64,000 nt of DNA, from NCBI GenBank assembly GCA_023213235.1, contig CP096137.1, forward strand, positions 2,125,047 to 2,189,046, in the 5' to 3' direction. Below the pieces are notes generated by a model. The model was not told the DNA's origin. It made no database searches and saw nothing but the letters and a program-made list of their open reading frames with translations. The stretch comes from Elusimicrobiota bacterium (GTDB lineage: Bacteria > Elusimicrobiota > Elusimicrobia > UBA1565 > UBA9628). Position numbers and translations under genes: made by a program. How positions within the stretch are numbered: the stretch's first letter is position 1; every line of letters begins with the position of its first letter. This document shows positions 1 to 9,998 of the stretch, piece after piece.

Positions 1-2340
<2,340 letters not shown>

Positions 2341-2349
2341 GCTTGCATG

Positions 2350-2426
2350 GGGTGTCAGGCCTAACGATTAACGATTCTCTCCATGGCGGATCGATGGAGA
2401 ATCGTTAATCGTTAGGCCTGACACCC
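2350..2426. repeat. 29-bp perfect inverted repeat (hairpin element)
   Basis: The arms at 2350-2378 and 2398-2426 are exact reverse complements, with a 19-base centre. Inside the centre a further CTCCAT/ATGGAG pairing is possible with a two-base bulge. Each arm contains the direct repeat TAACGAT-TAACGAT. It lies between two minus-strand genes, the methyltransferase upstream and priA downstream. No T-tract follows on either strand, so a simple intrinsic terminator is unlikely. The length and perfection suggest a dispersed palindromic repeat (REP or MITE type). Only one copy was noticed in this window. Confidence 0.75.
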
Positions 2427-2430
2427 GAGC

Positions 2431-3124
2431 CTATTTGAGGGCCGTAAACACGAAGTGCGGGGGATGTTGCGCACCTCGAACTGGATGTCCACGTCGGAGA
2501 AGTAGTCCTTGAGAAGGGGATCAGGTGCGTCGTCACCTGGTAGGCGACGAAGCGCCCGCCGTCGTTGAGCAGCGAGGACGTTTTCGTCAGCAGCTCGTGG
2601 CGGCCGCGCCCGGAGAAGAAGGCAAAGGGCACGCCGGAGACGATCACGTCGGCGCCGTCGAGTCCGTGCGCCTTGAGGATCTTGTCGATCTCGCGCACGT
2701 CGCCCTGCAGCGCGATCAGGCGGGGATCCTTCACCGTCGCGGCCAGCTCCTCGTAGAGCTCCGTGTTGAACTCGATGGCGAGCAGGCGCGCGTCGGGGCG
2801 CATCTTCTCGAGGATCTTCTTGGTCATGACGCCCTGCGCGGCGCCGTACTCGACGATCACGCGGGCCTCGGCGAGGTTCATCGCCTTGACCGTGCGCTCG
2901 ACGAGGTACTTGCTCGACGGCGTGACGGCGGCGACCGCGGGGTCGTCCATGAACACCTTCACGTAGCCCATGAACTTCGAGTCGTCCTTCCCGCCCTTCT
3001 TGGAGTCCTTCATGGCCTCCTCGAGCTTGTTCATGCCCTTCTTGATCTGGCCGCCGATGAGGGCGCCGAGGTTGTCGAGGACGTCGCGGTCGGACTTGTG
3101 CGCGCGGGGATCGGGCTTGCTCAT
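2431..3124 (-). CDS. class I SAM-dependent methyltransferase, phospholipid N-methyltransferase-like (two frameshifts)
   Basis: The readable 200 residues contain a SAM-binding glycine motif (VIVEYGAAQGVMTKKIL), an acidic motif II (LLAIEFNTELYEEL) and a motif IV-like SGVPFAFF. This matches the rRNA dimethylase-like/PmtA-type methyltransferases that act on phospholipids or small substrates. The C-terminus is split. Adding one base near 2522 and one C in the CCCCC run near 2462 restores LLKDYFSDVDIQFEVRNIP and then PHFVFTALK before a TAG stop at 2431. That gives 232 codons including the stop. The ATG overlaps the stop of the upstream UDG gene by four bases (ATGA), so the two are translationally coupled. 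The substrate is unknown. Confidence 0.75.
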
Positions 3125-3909
3125 TTTGAAAGCTCCTGTCGGAGGCTCTTCATGTCCTCCCAGACGTCCTTCTTCAATTCGGGGTTGCGCAGCAGAGCCG
3201 CGGGATGAAACGTCGGCAGCAGCTTGATGGGGCCGAGCCCGCCGCCGGGGTCGAACGTGCGCCACTGGCCGCGCAGCTTCGTGATCGGCGTCTGGTCGCG
3301 CAGCAGAGCTTTGGCCGGCGAGGCGCCGAGGGTCACGAGGACCTTCGGCTTGATCGCGCGGATCTGCGCCTCGAGCCAGCCGCGGCACTCGTCCATCTCC
3401 TCCGGCGTCGGCGGGCGGTCGTTGCCGTGGCTCTCGGGGTCGGACGGATTCTTCATCGGGTGGCACTTCACGATGTTGGCGATGTAGACGTTCGTCTTGC
3501 GCGAGAGTCCGATCGACTCGAGGATCTTGTCGAGGAGCTGGCCGGAGCGGCCGACGAACGGCTCGCCGGTGTGGTCTTCCTGGAAGCCGGGCCCCTCGCC
3601 GATCATCATGACCTTCGCGTCGCGCGCGCCGACGCCGGGCACCGCCTGCAGGCGGTACTTGCCGAGCTCGCACGCGCGGCACGCCTGGATCTTCGTCGCG
3701 AGTTCGTCGAGCGAACCGGAGCGCGCTGCGGCAATCGGCGCAGCGTTGCGCGCCGGCTTCGCCGGCGCGGTCTTAGGAGCGCTTTCGGGCGCCGCCGCAT
3801 CGGCGGCTTTGGCGCCACGGCCGCTAGTCCAGTCCGACGCGTCGGACATGGAGGCGCGGCGCCGCAGCGCGCGGGTCAGGTCCTTCAATTCGTCAAGCTC
3901 GGCGCTCAT
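3121..3909 (-). CDS. type-4 (iron-sulfur) uracil-DNA glycosylase
   Basis: Removes uracil from DNA as the first step of base-excision repair. The 262-residue protein has a disordered, alanine-rich N-terminus of about 65 residues, which is longer than usual. It is followed by the UdgB/family-4 core: 4Fe-4S cysteines C77 and C80 (CRAC), C149 (VKCHP) and C175 (DECRGW), the catalytic-loop motif GEGPG at 104-108, and the C-terminal motif HPAALLR near 235. The related SPO1 polymerase-like family is the alternative name for this fold. Its 5' end overlaps coaB by 17 bases and its stop overlaps the methyltransferase start, so it is part of the priA-gmk gene cluster on the minus strand. Confidence 0.93.
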   Translation of the reverse strand: MSAELDELKDLTRALRRRASMSDASDWTSGRGAKAADAAAPESAPKTAPAKPARNAAPIAAARSGSLDELATKIQACRACELGKYRLQAVPGVGARDAKVMMIGEGPGFQEDHTGEPFVGRSGQLLDKILESIGLSRKTNVYIANIVKCHPMKNPSDPESHGNDRPPTPEEMDECRGWLEAQIRAIKPKVLVTLGASPAKALLRDQTPITKLRGQWRTFDPGGGLGPIKLLPTFHPAALLRNPELKKDVWEDMKSLRQELSK

Positions 3910-4540
3910 TGAGGAGTCTCTCGATTTCGGCCACGACGGTCTTCGCGACTTTCGTTTTCGGCCCCGGCGGCAGGCGCCGGTCGCCCTCGCGCCCGACGAG
4001 GATCGCGGCGATGCGGCCCGACGCGAGCGACTCCGGTCCGTTGGCCACGACGAGGTCCAGGCCCTTGCGGATCAGCTTGCCGCGCGCGTGCCCGGCCGCG
4101 CGGCGCGTCTCGAGCGCGAATCCGACGAAGACCTGGCCGGGACGGCGGCGCTCGGCCGCGTCCTTGATGATATCGGGATTGGGCACCAAGGTCAAGCGAA
4201 CGGCCGAGGGGGAGCGCTTGATCTTGTGGCGCGCGACGGAGGGGACGCGCCAGTCGGAGACGGCGGCCGCTCCGATCACGGCGTCCGCGGCGCGCGAGCG
4301 CTTGAGCGTCTCGCGGCGCATCTCGAGCGCGGTCACGACGCGGACGACCGCCACGCCGCGCGGCGCGGGCAGCGCCGTCGGGCCGCTGACGACGGTCACG
4401 CGCGCGCCGGCGGCCTTCGCCGCCGCGGCGAGGGCGAAGCCCATCGCGCCGCTCGAGGCGTTCGTCAGGAAGCGCACCGGGTCGAGGTGCTCGCGCGTGG
4501 GCCCCGAGGTGATGAGGACCGCGCGGCCGCGCAGGCTCAC
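3893..4540 (-). CDS. coaB: phosphopantothenate-cysteine ligase (CoaB), separate gene
   Basis: Joins 4'-phosphopantothenate to cysteine in coenzyme A synthesis. The 215-residue reading frame begins at a GTG (VSLRGRAVLITSGPTREH) and shows the CoaB signatures: TSGPTREHLDPVRF, NASSGAMG, AAVSDWRV and KIKR. CoaB and CoaC are normally one polypeptide. Here CoaC ends with TGA at 4537-4539 and CoaB starts with GTG at 4538-4540 (GTGA overlap). Frameshift artefacts elsewhere in this sequence fall mainly in base runs and this junction has none, so the split is probably genuine. A one-base error that would fuse the two cannot be excluded. Confidence 0.88.
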   Translation of the reverse strand: MSLRGRAVLITSGPTREHLDPVRFLTNASSGAMGFALAAAAKAAGARVTVVSGPTALPAPRGVAVVRVVTALEMRRETLKRSRAADAVIGAAAVSDWRVPSVARHKIKRSPSAVRLTLVPNPDIIKDAAERRRPGQVFVGFALETRRAAGHARGKLIRKGLDLVVANGPESLASGRIAAILVGREGDRRLPPGPKTKVAKTVVAEIERLLNERRA

Positions 4541-5070
4541 TTGAGGAGGAAGCGGACGATCTCGTCGGGCTCGACGAGGCGGCCCCAGCCGACCTTGCCG
4601 CTCGCGAGCTCGCCCTTCGACGGCCCGAGGACCTTGTAGCCCCAACGCTTGATCGCCGCGACGTTGGCCTTCGTCGCGGGATGCTCCCACATCTCCGCGT
4701 CCATCGCGGGGCACACGACGACGGGGGACTTGGTCGACAGGACGAGGGCGTCCAGCACGCCCTCGGCGCGACCCTGAGCCAGCCGCGCGACGAAGTCCGC
4801 GGTGGCCGGCGCGATCAGCACGACGTCGGCCCAGCTCGACAGGGAGAGGTGCGCCATCGACCACAGCGCCGGGTCGTGGATCGACTGCGCGACGGGGTGT
4901 CCCGTCAAAGTCGCCAGCGTCGTGGGCGTGACGAACTGCGCCGCCGCGGGCGTCAGCACGCAGCGCACCTCGACGCCCTTCTTGATCAGGGCCCGCGCGA
5001 TGAGCGGGGCCTTGTACGCCGCGATGCTCCCGGTGACGCCGAGGACCGCGCGGCGCACGGACTTCGCCAC
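4537..5070 (-). CDS. coaC: phosphopantothenoylcysteine decarboxylase (CoaC)
   Basis: FMN-dependent decarboxylase making 4'-phosphopantetheine for coenzyme A. The 177 residues cover the whole HFCD flavoprotein domain: GVTGSIAAYKAPLIAR at the N-terminus, the region containing the catalytic-type His-Asp (SIHDPALWSMAHLSLS), the FMN-binding APATADFVAR, and the substrate-recognition PAMDAEMWEHPA. It ends where the CoaB domain of the usual fusion would begin. It lies three bases downstream of rpoZ and overlaps coaB, an arrangement (gmk-rpoZ-coa) seen in many bacteria. Confidence 0.92.
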   Translation of the reverse strand: MAKSVRRAVLGVTGSIAAYKAPLIARALIKKGVEVRCVLTPAAAQFVTPTTLATLTGHPVAQSIHDPALWSMAHLSLSSWADVVLIAPATADFVARLAQGRAEGVLDALVLSTKSPVVVCPAMDAEMWEHPATKANVAAIKRWGYKVLGPSKGELASGKVGWGRLVEPDEIVRFLLK

Positions 5071-5073
5071 GGG

Positions 5074-5343
5074 CTACTCCGCCTTCTTGGGGGCTTCTTC
5101 GCCGGCGGCGGCCGCGGCCTTCTTGAGGTCCTTCCAGTCCACCTTGCCGCCGAGGACTTCGCGCACCGCGAGGTCGAGCAGTTCGGCGGGAGTCATGTGG
5201 CGGCACTCCTCGCGCTTCTTGAGCTCCTTGACCCAGATCGCGGCCATGGGGATCGCGGAGTACTTCCCGCGGGGGAAATTGAGGATCATCTCTTCGGTGG
5301 TCTTCACGGGCGCGGCGTCCTTGACGGCTTCCTTCTTGGCCAT
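5074..5343 (-). CDS. rpoZ: RNA polymerase omega subunit
   Basis: Small subunit that stabilises RNA polymerase by clamping the beta-prime subunit. The 89-residue protein has the RpoZ-like core (NFPRGKYSAIPMAAIWVKEL, then TPAELLDLAVREVLGGKV) and a charged alanine-rich tail. Identification rests on the fold pattern and its position between gmk and coaC, which is the conserved neighbourhood of rpoZ. A purine-rich ribosome binding site (GGAG, read on the minus strand) precedes the ATG. Confidence 0.88.
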   Translation of the reverse strand: MAKKEAVKDAAPVKTTEEMILNFPRGKYSAIPMAAIWVKELKKREECRHMTPAELLDLAVREVLGGKVDWKDLKKAAAAAGEEAPKKAE

Positions 5344-5356
5344 TGCGGTGTTCTCC

Positions 5357-5959
5357 TTAAGCGAGAGCGGGCACGAGGTGCGACGGATCGAGGCGCGAGG
5401 TCTTGAGCGTCTCGGCGGTGAGGATGGACGAAATCTGGTCGACGGCCTTCTCGAGCGCGTCGTTGACGACGACGTAGTCGTAATCCTTCGCGGCCGCGAG
5501 CTCGCCGCGCGAGTTCGCGAGGCGCTTGGCCACGCTGTCGGAGGCTTCTCGGCGCCCGGCCAGGCGCGCCTTGAGCGCGTCCATCGACGGCGGCAGCACG
5601 AACACGAGGATCGCGGCGGGGTGCTTGCGGCGGATCGACATCGCGCCCTGCACGTCGATGGCCATGATCACGTTGAGGCCGCGCTCGATCTGCTCGTCGA
5701 CGAACTTGCGCGGCGTGCCGTAGTACTCGTCGTGGACCATCGCCCACTCGAGCAGCTCGTTGCGCTGGATGCGGCGCTTGAACTCCTCGCGCGTGAGGAA
5801 GAAATAGGCCTTGCCGTCGCGCTCCCCTGAACGGGGAGCGCGAGTGGTGCACGAGATGGAGTACTTGAGATCCTTGCGGCGCGCGAGGAGCTTGCGGCAG
5901 ATCGTGGTTTTGCCGGCGCCGGACGGCGCCGAGATGATGAGAAGGGCCCCTTTCCTCAT
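5357..5959 (-). CDS. gmk: guanylate kinase
   Basis: Phosphorylates GMP to GDP. The 200-residue protein has the P-loop APSGAGKT at 11-18, the GMP-binding segment TTRAPRSGERDGKAYFF, the acidic IDVQGA motif, and lid residues around LAGRREASDSVAKRL. Length is normal for the family. It heads the minus-strand cluster gmk-rpoZ-coaC-coaB-udg-methyltransferase. A good sigma70 promoter (TTGCGC, 17 bases, TAGAAT) ends only ten bases before the ATG and there is no Shine-Dalgarno, so the message is probably leaderless or nearly so. Confidence 0.96.
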   Translation of the reverse strand: MRKGALLIISAPSGAGKTTICRKLLARRKDLKYSISCTTRAPRSGERDGKAYFFLTREEFKRRIQRNELLEWAMVHDEYYGTPRKFVDEQIERGLNVIMAIDVQGAMSIRRKHPAAILVFVLPPSMDALKARLAGRREASDSVAKRLANSRGELAAAKDYDYVVVNDALEKAVDQISSILTAETLKTSRLDPSHLVPALA

Positions 5960-5969
5960 GTAGCCATCG

Positions 5970-5998
5970 ATTCTAGCCGATTATTAAGGGAAGCGCAA
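5970..5998 (-). promoter_or_regulatory. sigma70-type promoter of the gmk operon
   Basis: On the minus strand a -35 box TTGCGC (5998-5993) and a -10 box TAGAAT (5975-5970) are separated by 17 bases. The gmk ATG begins ten bases after the -10 box, so initiation would fall about three bases upstream of the start codon. Confidence 0.7.
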
Positions 5999-6051
5999 CC
6001 CGTCACGGAGCGGCCATGGCCCGCCCGCCCCGTTTTTTATAAGGTTTCCGC

Positions 6052-7091
6052 ATGAAAGCCAAAGCCTATGCCGCGCTGGACCCGAAGAAGCCGCTCGTGC
6101 CTTGGACGTTCGAACGCCGCGAGCCCGGCGAGCGAGACGTACGCATCGATATTTCCTTCTGCGGGATCTGCCACAGCGACCTGCACACCGCGCGCGGCGA
6201 GTGGCAAGGCGTCAAGCACCCGGTCGTCCCCGGCCACGAGATCGCGGGCAAGGTGACGGCGGTCGGCAAGAAGGTCACGCGCTTCAAGACGGGGGACCTC
6301 GCCGGCGTCGGCTGCATGGTCGACTCCTGCCGCCGGTGCGAGAACTGCAGGAAAGGCCTCGAGCAGCACTGCTTCGCCCCGGCGAACTACACGTACAACT
6401 CCGTCGAGAAGGACGGCGTCACCCCGACGCAGGGCGGCTACTCCTCTCACATCGTCGTCAACGAGGACTTCGCCTTCCAGCTCGGGGCCGGCCTGCCGCT
6501 CGAGCGCGTCGCGCCGCTGCTGTGCGCGGGCATCACCACCTACTCGCCGCTCAAGCGCTTCGGCGCGGGCAAGGGGAAGAAGGTCGGCATTCTGGGATTG
6601 GGCGGCCTGGGCCACATGGGCGTCAAGCTCGCCGCCGCGATGGGAGCGGAGGTCGTCGTGCTCAGCGGCTCCCCGTCGAAAAAGCCGACGCGAACCGGCT
6701 CGGCGCGCACGACTTCGTGCTGACGTCCGACCCGGCGGCGATGTCGAAGAGCGCGGGGCGGCTCGACCTCATCGTCGACACGGTCTCCGGGCCGCACGAC
6801 ATCGCCTCGGCGCTCGGCCTTCTGAGCACGTCCGGGACCCTGGCGCTGGTCGGAGCCTCTCCGGAGGCGCTGGCGCTGCCGGCGTTCCCGCTGATCATGG
6901 GACGCCGCGCCATCGCGGGCTCGTTGATCGGCGGCGTGCCGGAGACCCAGGAGATGCTCGACTTCTGCGCGAAGCACAAGGTGCTCGCCGACGTCGAGGT
7001 CGTCGAGCCCGCGCGCATCAACGAGGCCTACGAGCGCCTGACCAAGGGAGACGTGCGCTACCGGTTCTCGATCGACGTCTCGAAATTATAG
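6052..7091 (+). CDS. zinc-dependent NAD(P) alcohol/aldehyde dehydrogenase, CAD/YahK-like (one frameshift)
   Basis: Medium-chain dehydrogenase that interconverts aldehydes and alcohols. The catalytic zinc site is in CGICHSDLH (near C37-H41) and GHE (61-63). The structural zinc cysteines are C93, C96, C99 and C107. The dinucleotide motif [13 protein letters not shown] follows at about 185. The pattern matches the cinnamyl-alcohol-dehydrogenase-like/YahK group. One base is missing in the AAAAAG run at about 6680; restoring it joins SGSPSKK to [11 protein letters not shown] and gives 346 residues. A TATAAG box at 6038-6043 lies eight bases before the ATG, suggesting a leaderless transcript. It faces away from gmk. 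Confidence 0.88.
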
Positions 7092-7100
7092 GATCGCGCC

Positions 7101-7394
7101 ATGGAAGACACCCAGCAGCCGCTGCAGGTCGAGATCGACGAGCCCGTCGCGCGCGGGCAGTACACAAACCTCGCGCTGATCACGCACAGCGAGACCGAGT
7201 TCATCCTCGATTATCTGTTCCTCCAGCCCCAGGCGACGAAGACCAAGGTGCTCGCGCGCCTGATCACGTCGCCGGTCCACGCCAAGCGCCTGCTGTGGGC
7301 GCTCAAGGACAACGTCGAGAAGTACGAGGCGCGCCACGGCGCGATCAACGCCGGGCAGGGCCCGGCGGAGCCGCGCGCGGGCGTCTATCAGTGA
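7101..7394 (+). CDS. DUF3467 domain protein
   Basis: A 97-residue protein of the DUF3467 family, whose function is unknown. The family pattern is clear: a YTNLALITHSETEFILDYLF strand, a variable segment, then a helix with SPVHAKRLLWALKDNVEKYEARHG. It is soluble with no signal or membrane segment. Its TGA stop overlaps the GTG start of cinA by three bases, so the two are co-translated. The start has a weak purine-rich upstream region (GGATCG). Confidence 0.85.
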   Translation: MEDTQQPLQVEIDEPVARGQYTNLALITHSETEFILDYLFLQPQATKTKVLARLITSPVHAKRLLWALKDNVEKYEARHGAINAGQGPAEPRAGVYQ

Positions 7395-8653
7395 GCGCCG
7401 AGCCTCCGAAGGCGTACCTCGTCTGCGTCGGCAGCGAGCTGCTCTCGGGTCAGGTCAACACCCACCAGGCCTGGCTCTCGGTGCGCCTGCGGCGCGCGGG
7501 CTTCGACGTGATCGGCGAGTCGTCCCTGCCGGATTCGGTGCCCCGGATCCGCGCCGCGCTCAAGCGCGCGCTCGCGGCGGCGGACGCGGTGATCGTCTGC
7601 GGCGGCCTGGGCCCGACGTTCGACGACATCACGCGCGAGGCCGCGGCCTCCGCCCTGGGACGCAAGCTCTCCTTCCGGCCCCGGCTGTGGAAGGTCATCC
7701 TCAAGCGCTTCGCGCGCTACCACGTCGCCGTGCCCGAGGAGAACAAGCGCCAGGCCGAGGTCATTGACGGCGCCGAGGTCCTGCCGAACGCGTCCGGCTC
7801 CGCGCCGGGGCAGCGCCTCGAGTTCCGCGCCGGCGGCCGCGCTCGCTCGCTGATCCTGCTGCCCGGGCCGTACTCCGAGATGTCGCCGATCTTCGACGCC
7901 GTCCTGCCGCGCCTGGCCGCGCGCCACGCGCGCGGGGCGGCGGCCGCTCTCACGGTGCGCCTGGCCGGCGTGCCCGAGTCCGTCGCCGACGAGCGGCTCG
8001 ACCCGGTGCGCGCGCGCCATCCGGGCGCCTCGTTCACGATCCTCGCCTCGGGCGGCGAGGTGTCGTTCCATGCCACGGCGCGCGCGCGGACGGCCGCGGC
8101 CGCGCGCCGGGAGATCGCCGAAATCCGCGAGGAAGTGCTCGCCGCCGTCGGACGCTGGAGCGTCGGAGAGGGCGACGAGACGCTCGAGGGCGCGCTCGGC
8201 GCGCGGCTGAGGAAGGCGGGGCTGACGCTCTGCGTCGCGGAGTCCTGCACGGGCGGGCTGCTCGGCGCGCGTCTGACGTCGGTCGCGGGGTCGTCGGCGT
8301 GGTTCAACGGCGGGGTGATCGCCTACGCCAACGGCGTGAAGACCCGGGCCTTGGGAGTGAAGCCCTCGCTGTTGGCGCGGCACGGAGCCGTCTCGAAGGA
8401 ATGCGCCCTCGCGATGGCGGAGGGAGCCAGGAAATTCGCGGCGTCCAGCATGGCAATATCCATTACGGGTATCGCCGGCCCCGGGGGCGGCACGAAGGCC
8501 AAGCCCGTGGGCACCGTCCACGTCGCCGTGTCCGGGCCGGGACGCGCCGCCTCCGCGCGCGCCCTGCTCATCCACGGCCCGCGCGAGCAGGTGCGCTCGC
8601 GCGCCGCCTCCGCGGCGCTGGTGCTTCTCAAAGAGACGCTCGATGCCCTCTGA
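7391..8653 (+). CDS. cinA: CinA-family protein (MoCF-like domain plus nicotinamide-nucleotide amidase)
   Basis: The N-terminal half (about 1-170) is the COG1058/MoCF-binding domain with CVGSELLSGQVNT and CGGLGPTFDDITREA. The C-terminal half (about 265-420) is the CinA amidase domain with CVAESCTGGLLGARLTSV and SITGIAGPGGGT. The latter is known in relatives to deamidate nicotinamide mononucleotide in NAD recycling. At about 420 residues it is a complete two-domain CinA. The GTG start overlaps the DUF3467 stop, and the histidine-kinase ATG lies inside its last codons. Confidence 0.93.
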   Translation: MSAEPPKAYLVCVGSELLSGQVNTHQAWLSVRLRRAGFDVIGESSLPDSVPRIRAALKRALAAADAVIVCGGLGPTFDDITREAAASALGRKLSFRPRLWKVILKRFARYHVAVPEENKRQAEVIDGAEVLPNASGSAPGQRLEFRAGGRARSLILLPGPYSEMSPIFDAVLPRLAARHARGAAAALTVRLAGVPESVADERLDPVRARHPGASFTILASGGEVSFHATARARTAAAARREIAEIREEVLAAVGRWSVGEGDETLEGALGARLRKAGLTLCVAESCTGGLLGARLTSVAGSSAWFNGGVIAYANGVKTRALGVKPSLLARHGAVSKECALAMAEGARKFAASSMAISITGIAGPGGGTKAKPVGTVHVAVSGPGRAASARALLIHGPREQVRSRAASAALVLLKETLDAL

Positions 8654-9693
8654 GAAAGCCGCCGACCTGCTCGCCGCCGTGGTCTCGGGCGCGCCGATCG
8701 TCCTGTTCGCCTTCGACGCCGACGGGATCTTCACGCTCTCCGAGGGGCGCGGCCTCGAGGTCCTCGGGCGCAAGCCCGGCGAGGCCGTCGGCAAGTCCGT
8801 CTTCGACCTCTACAAGGACCACCCGAAGGTCGTCGAGTGCTGCCGCCGCGCGCTGAAGGGGAGACGCTGACGGCGATCGTCCCCGTCGGGCCGGTCGCCT
8901 TCGAAACGCGCTACGTCCCGCGCCTCGACTGGGGAGGCAAGGTCGTCGGCGTCCTCGGCGTGGCGACCGACGTCTCGGACTCCTACCGGAACTCGCTGGC
9001 CAAGGACGAGTTCCTGTCGGTGATCTCCCACGAGCTGCGCACGCCTCTGTCGAGCGCGGCGGGCTGGGCGTGGATGATGCGCGAGGGCGAGCTCGACGCG
9101 GCGGAGACGAAGAAGGCGCTCGACGTCGTCTGCCGCAACCTCGACGACCTCAAGCGCCTGATCCAGGAGCTGCGCGACGCCTCGCACGCGGCCACGGGCG
9201 TCCTCACGCTGGCCGCCAAGCCGTGCGACCTCGGCGCCGCGGTCCGCGAGGCCGCGGCCAACCTCGCGGGCGCGGCGAAGGCGAAGGGCGTCGCGCTGGC
9301 CGCCTCGGCGCCCGCGCTGCGCGCCACGGCCGACAAGTCGCGCGTGCGCCAGATCGCGTGGATCCTCCTCTCGAACGCGGTCAAGCACTCGCCGAAGGGG
9401 GCGCGGTCGAGGCGCTCCTGTCGCGGGAAGGCGACGAGGCCGTCCTGCGGGTGACCGACGAGGGCCCCGGCCTGCCGGCCTCCCTGCGCGCCTCCGCCTT
9501 CGACCTCGCGCGCCTGCCGGCCGCCGACGCGCCTGCGCGCGGGCGCGGCCTGGGCCTCGGCCTGTCCATCGCGCGCCGCCTGGCGGAGCTGCACGGGGGG
9601 ACGCTCGTCTGCCGGGACGACCGGTCCCAGGGCGCGGAGTTCGTCCTGCGCCTGCCGCTTTCCCCTAAGAAGCCCCGGAAGCGGCGCGCTTGA
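8643..9693 (+). CDS. orphan PAS-domain sensor histidine kinase (two frameshifts)
   Basis: Predicted cytoplasmic sensor kinase of about 350 residues. A PAS domain is at about 10-120 (IVLFAFDADGIFTLSEG, KSVFDLYKDHP, GVLGVATDVSDSYRN). HisKA carries the phospho-acceptor in FLSVISHELRTPLSS. HATPase_c has N, G1 and G2 boxes (WILLSNAVKHSPKG, VTDEGPGLPAS, RGLGLGLSIARRLAELHGG). There are no membrane segments. Two runs are one G short (near 8860 and 9398); restoring them gives one continuous frame of 351 codons including the stop. The ATG overlaps the cinA stop by eleven bases. No response regulator is in the window. Confidence 0.88.
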
Positions 9694-9719
9694 CCTGGCC
9701 CGTCGGAACTTGGTAACAT
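9690..9719 (+). promoter_or_regulatory. promoter of rpsO-pnp
   Basis: A -35 box TTGACC (9690-9695) and a -10 box TAACAT (9714-9719) are 18 bases apart. The rpsO ATG follows nine bases after the -10 box, so the transcript would start within a few bases of the start codon. The -35 box overlaps the stop of the histidine kinase gene. Confidence 0.6.
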
Positions 9720-9728
9720 GACGTCAAC

Positions 9729-9995
9729 ATGATCACGAAAGAGAATAAGACTGAGATGTACAAGAAGTTCGGAAAGGGCGACAAGGACTCGGGTTCCACC
9801 ACCGTTCAGATCGCTCTCATCACGGAGCGGATCAAGCACCTCTCCTCCCACCTCAAGGGCGCGAAGAAGGATTACGCGTCCCAGCGCGGCCTCCTCATGC
9901 TCGTCGGTCAGCGCCGCCGCCTTCTCGCCTACCTCAAGAAGAGCGACCTTCCGTCCTACAACACGATCCTGAAGCAGCTGGATCTGAGGAAATAA
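9729..9995 (+). CDS. rpsO: 30S ribosomal protein S15
   Basis: Primary 16S rRNA-binding protein of the small-subunit platform. The 88-residue sequence has the S15 hallmarks GSTTVQIALITERIKHLSSHLK and RGLLMLVGQRRRLLAYLKK. It lies three bases before pnp, the conserved rpsO-pnp order, in which S15 and polynucleotide phosphorylase are usually co-transcribed. No long RNase III-type hairpin is visible between the two genes. Confidence 0.97.
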   Translation: MITKENKTEMYKKFGKGDKDSGSTTVQIALITERIKHLSSHLKGAKKDYASQRGLLMLVGQRRRLLAYLKKSDLPSYNTILKQLDLRK

Positions 9996-9998
9996 AAC

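Noticed and set aside
2350..2426. The inverted repeat as an integron attC (it contains GCCTAAC and GTTAGGC 59 bases apart)
   Set aside because: The symmetry extends well beyond the outer boxes and the arms are exact with no separate extrahelical bases, so it lacks the polarity of attC. It is kept as a palindromic repeat.
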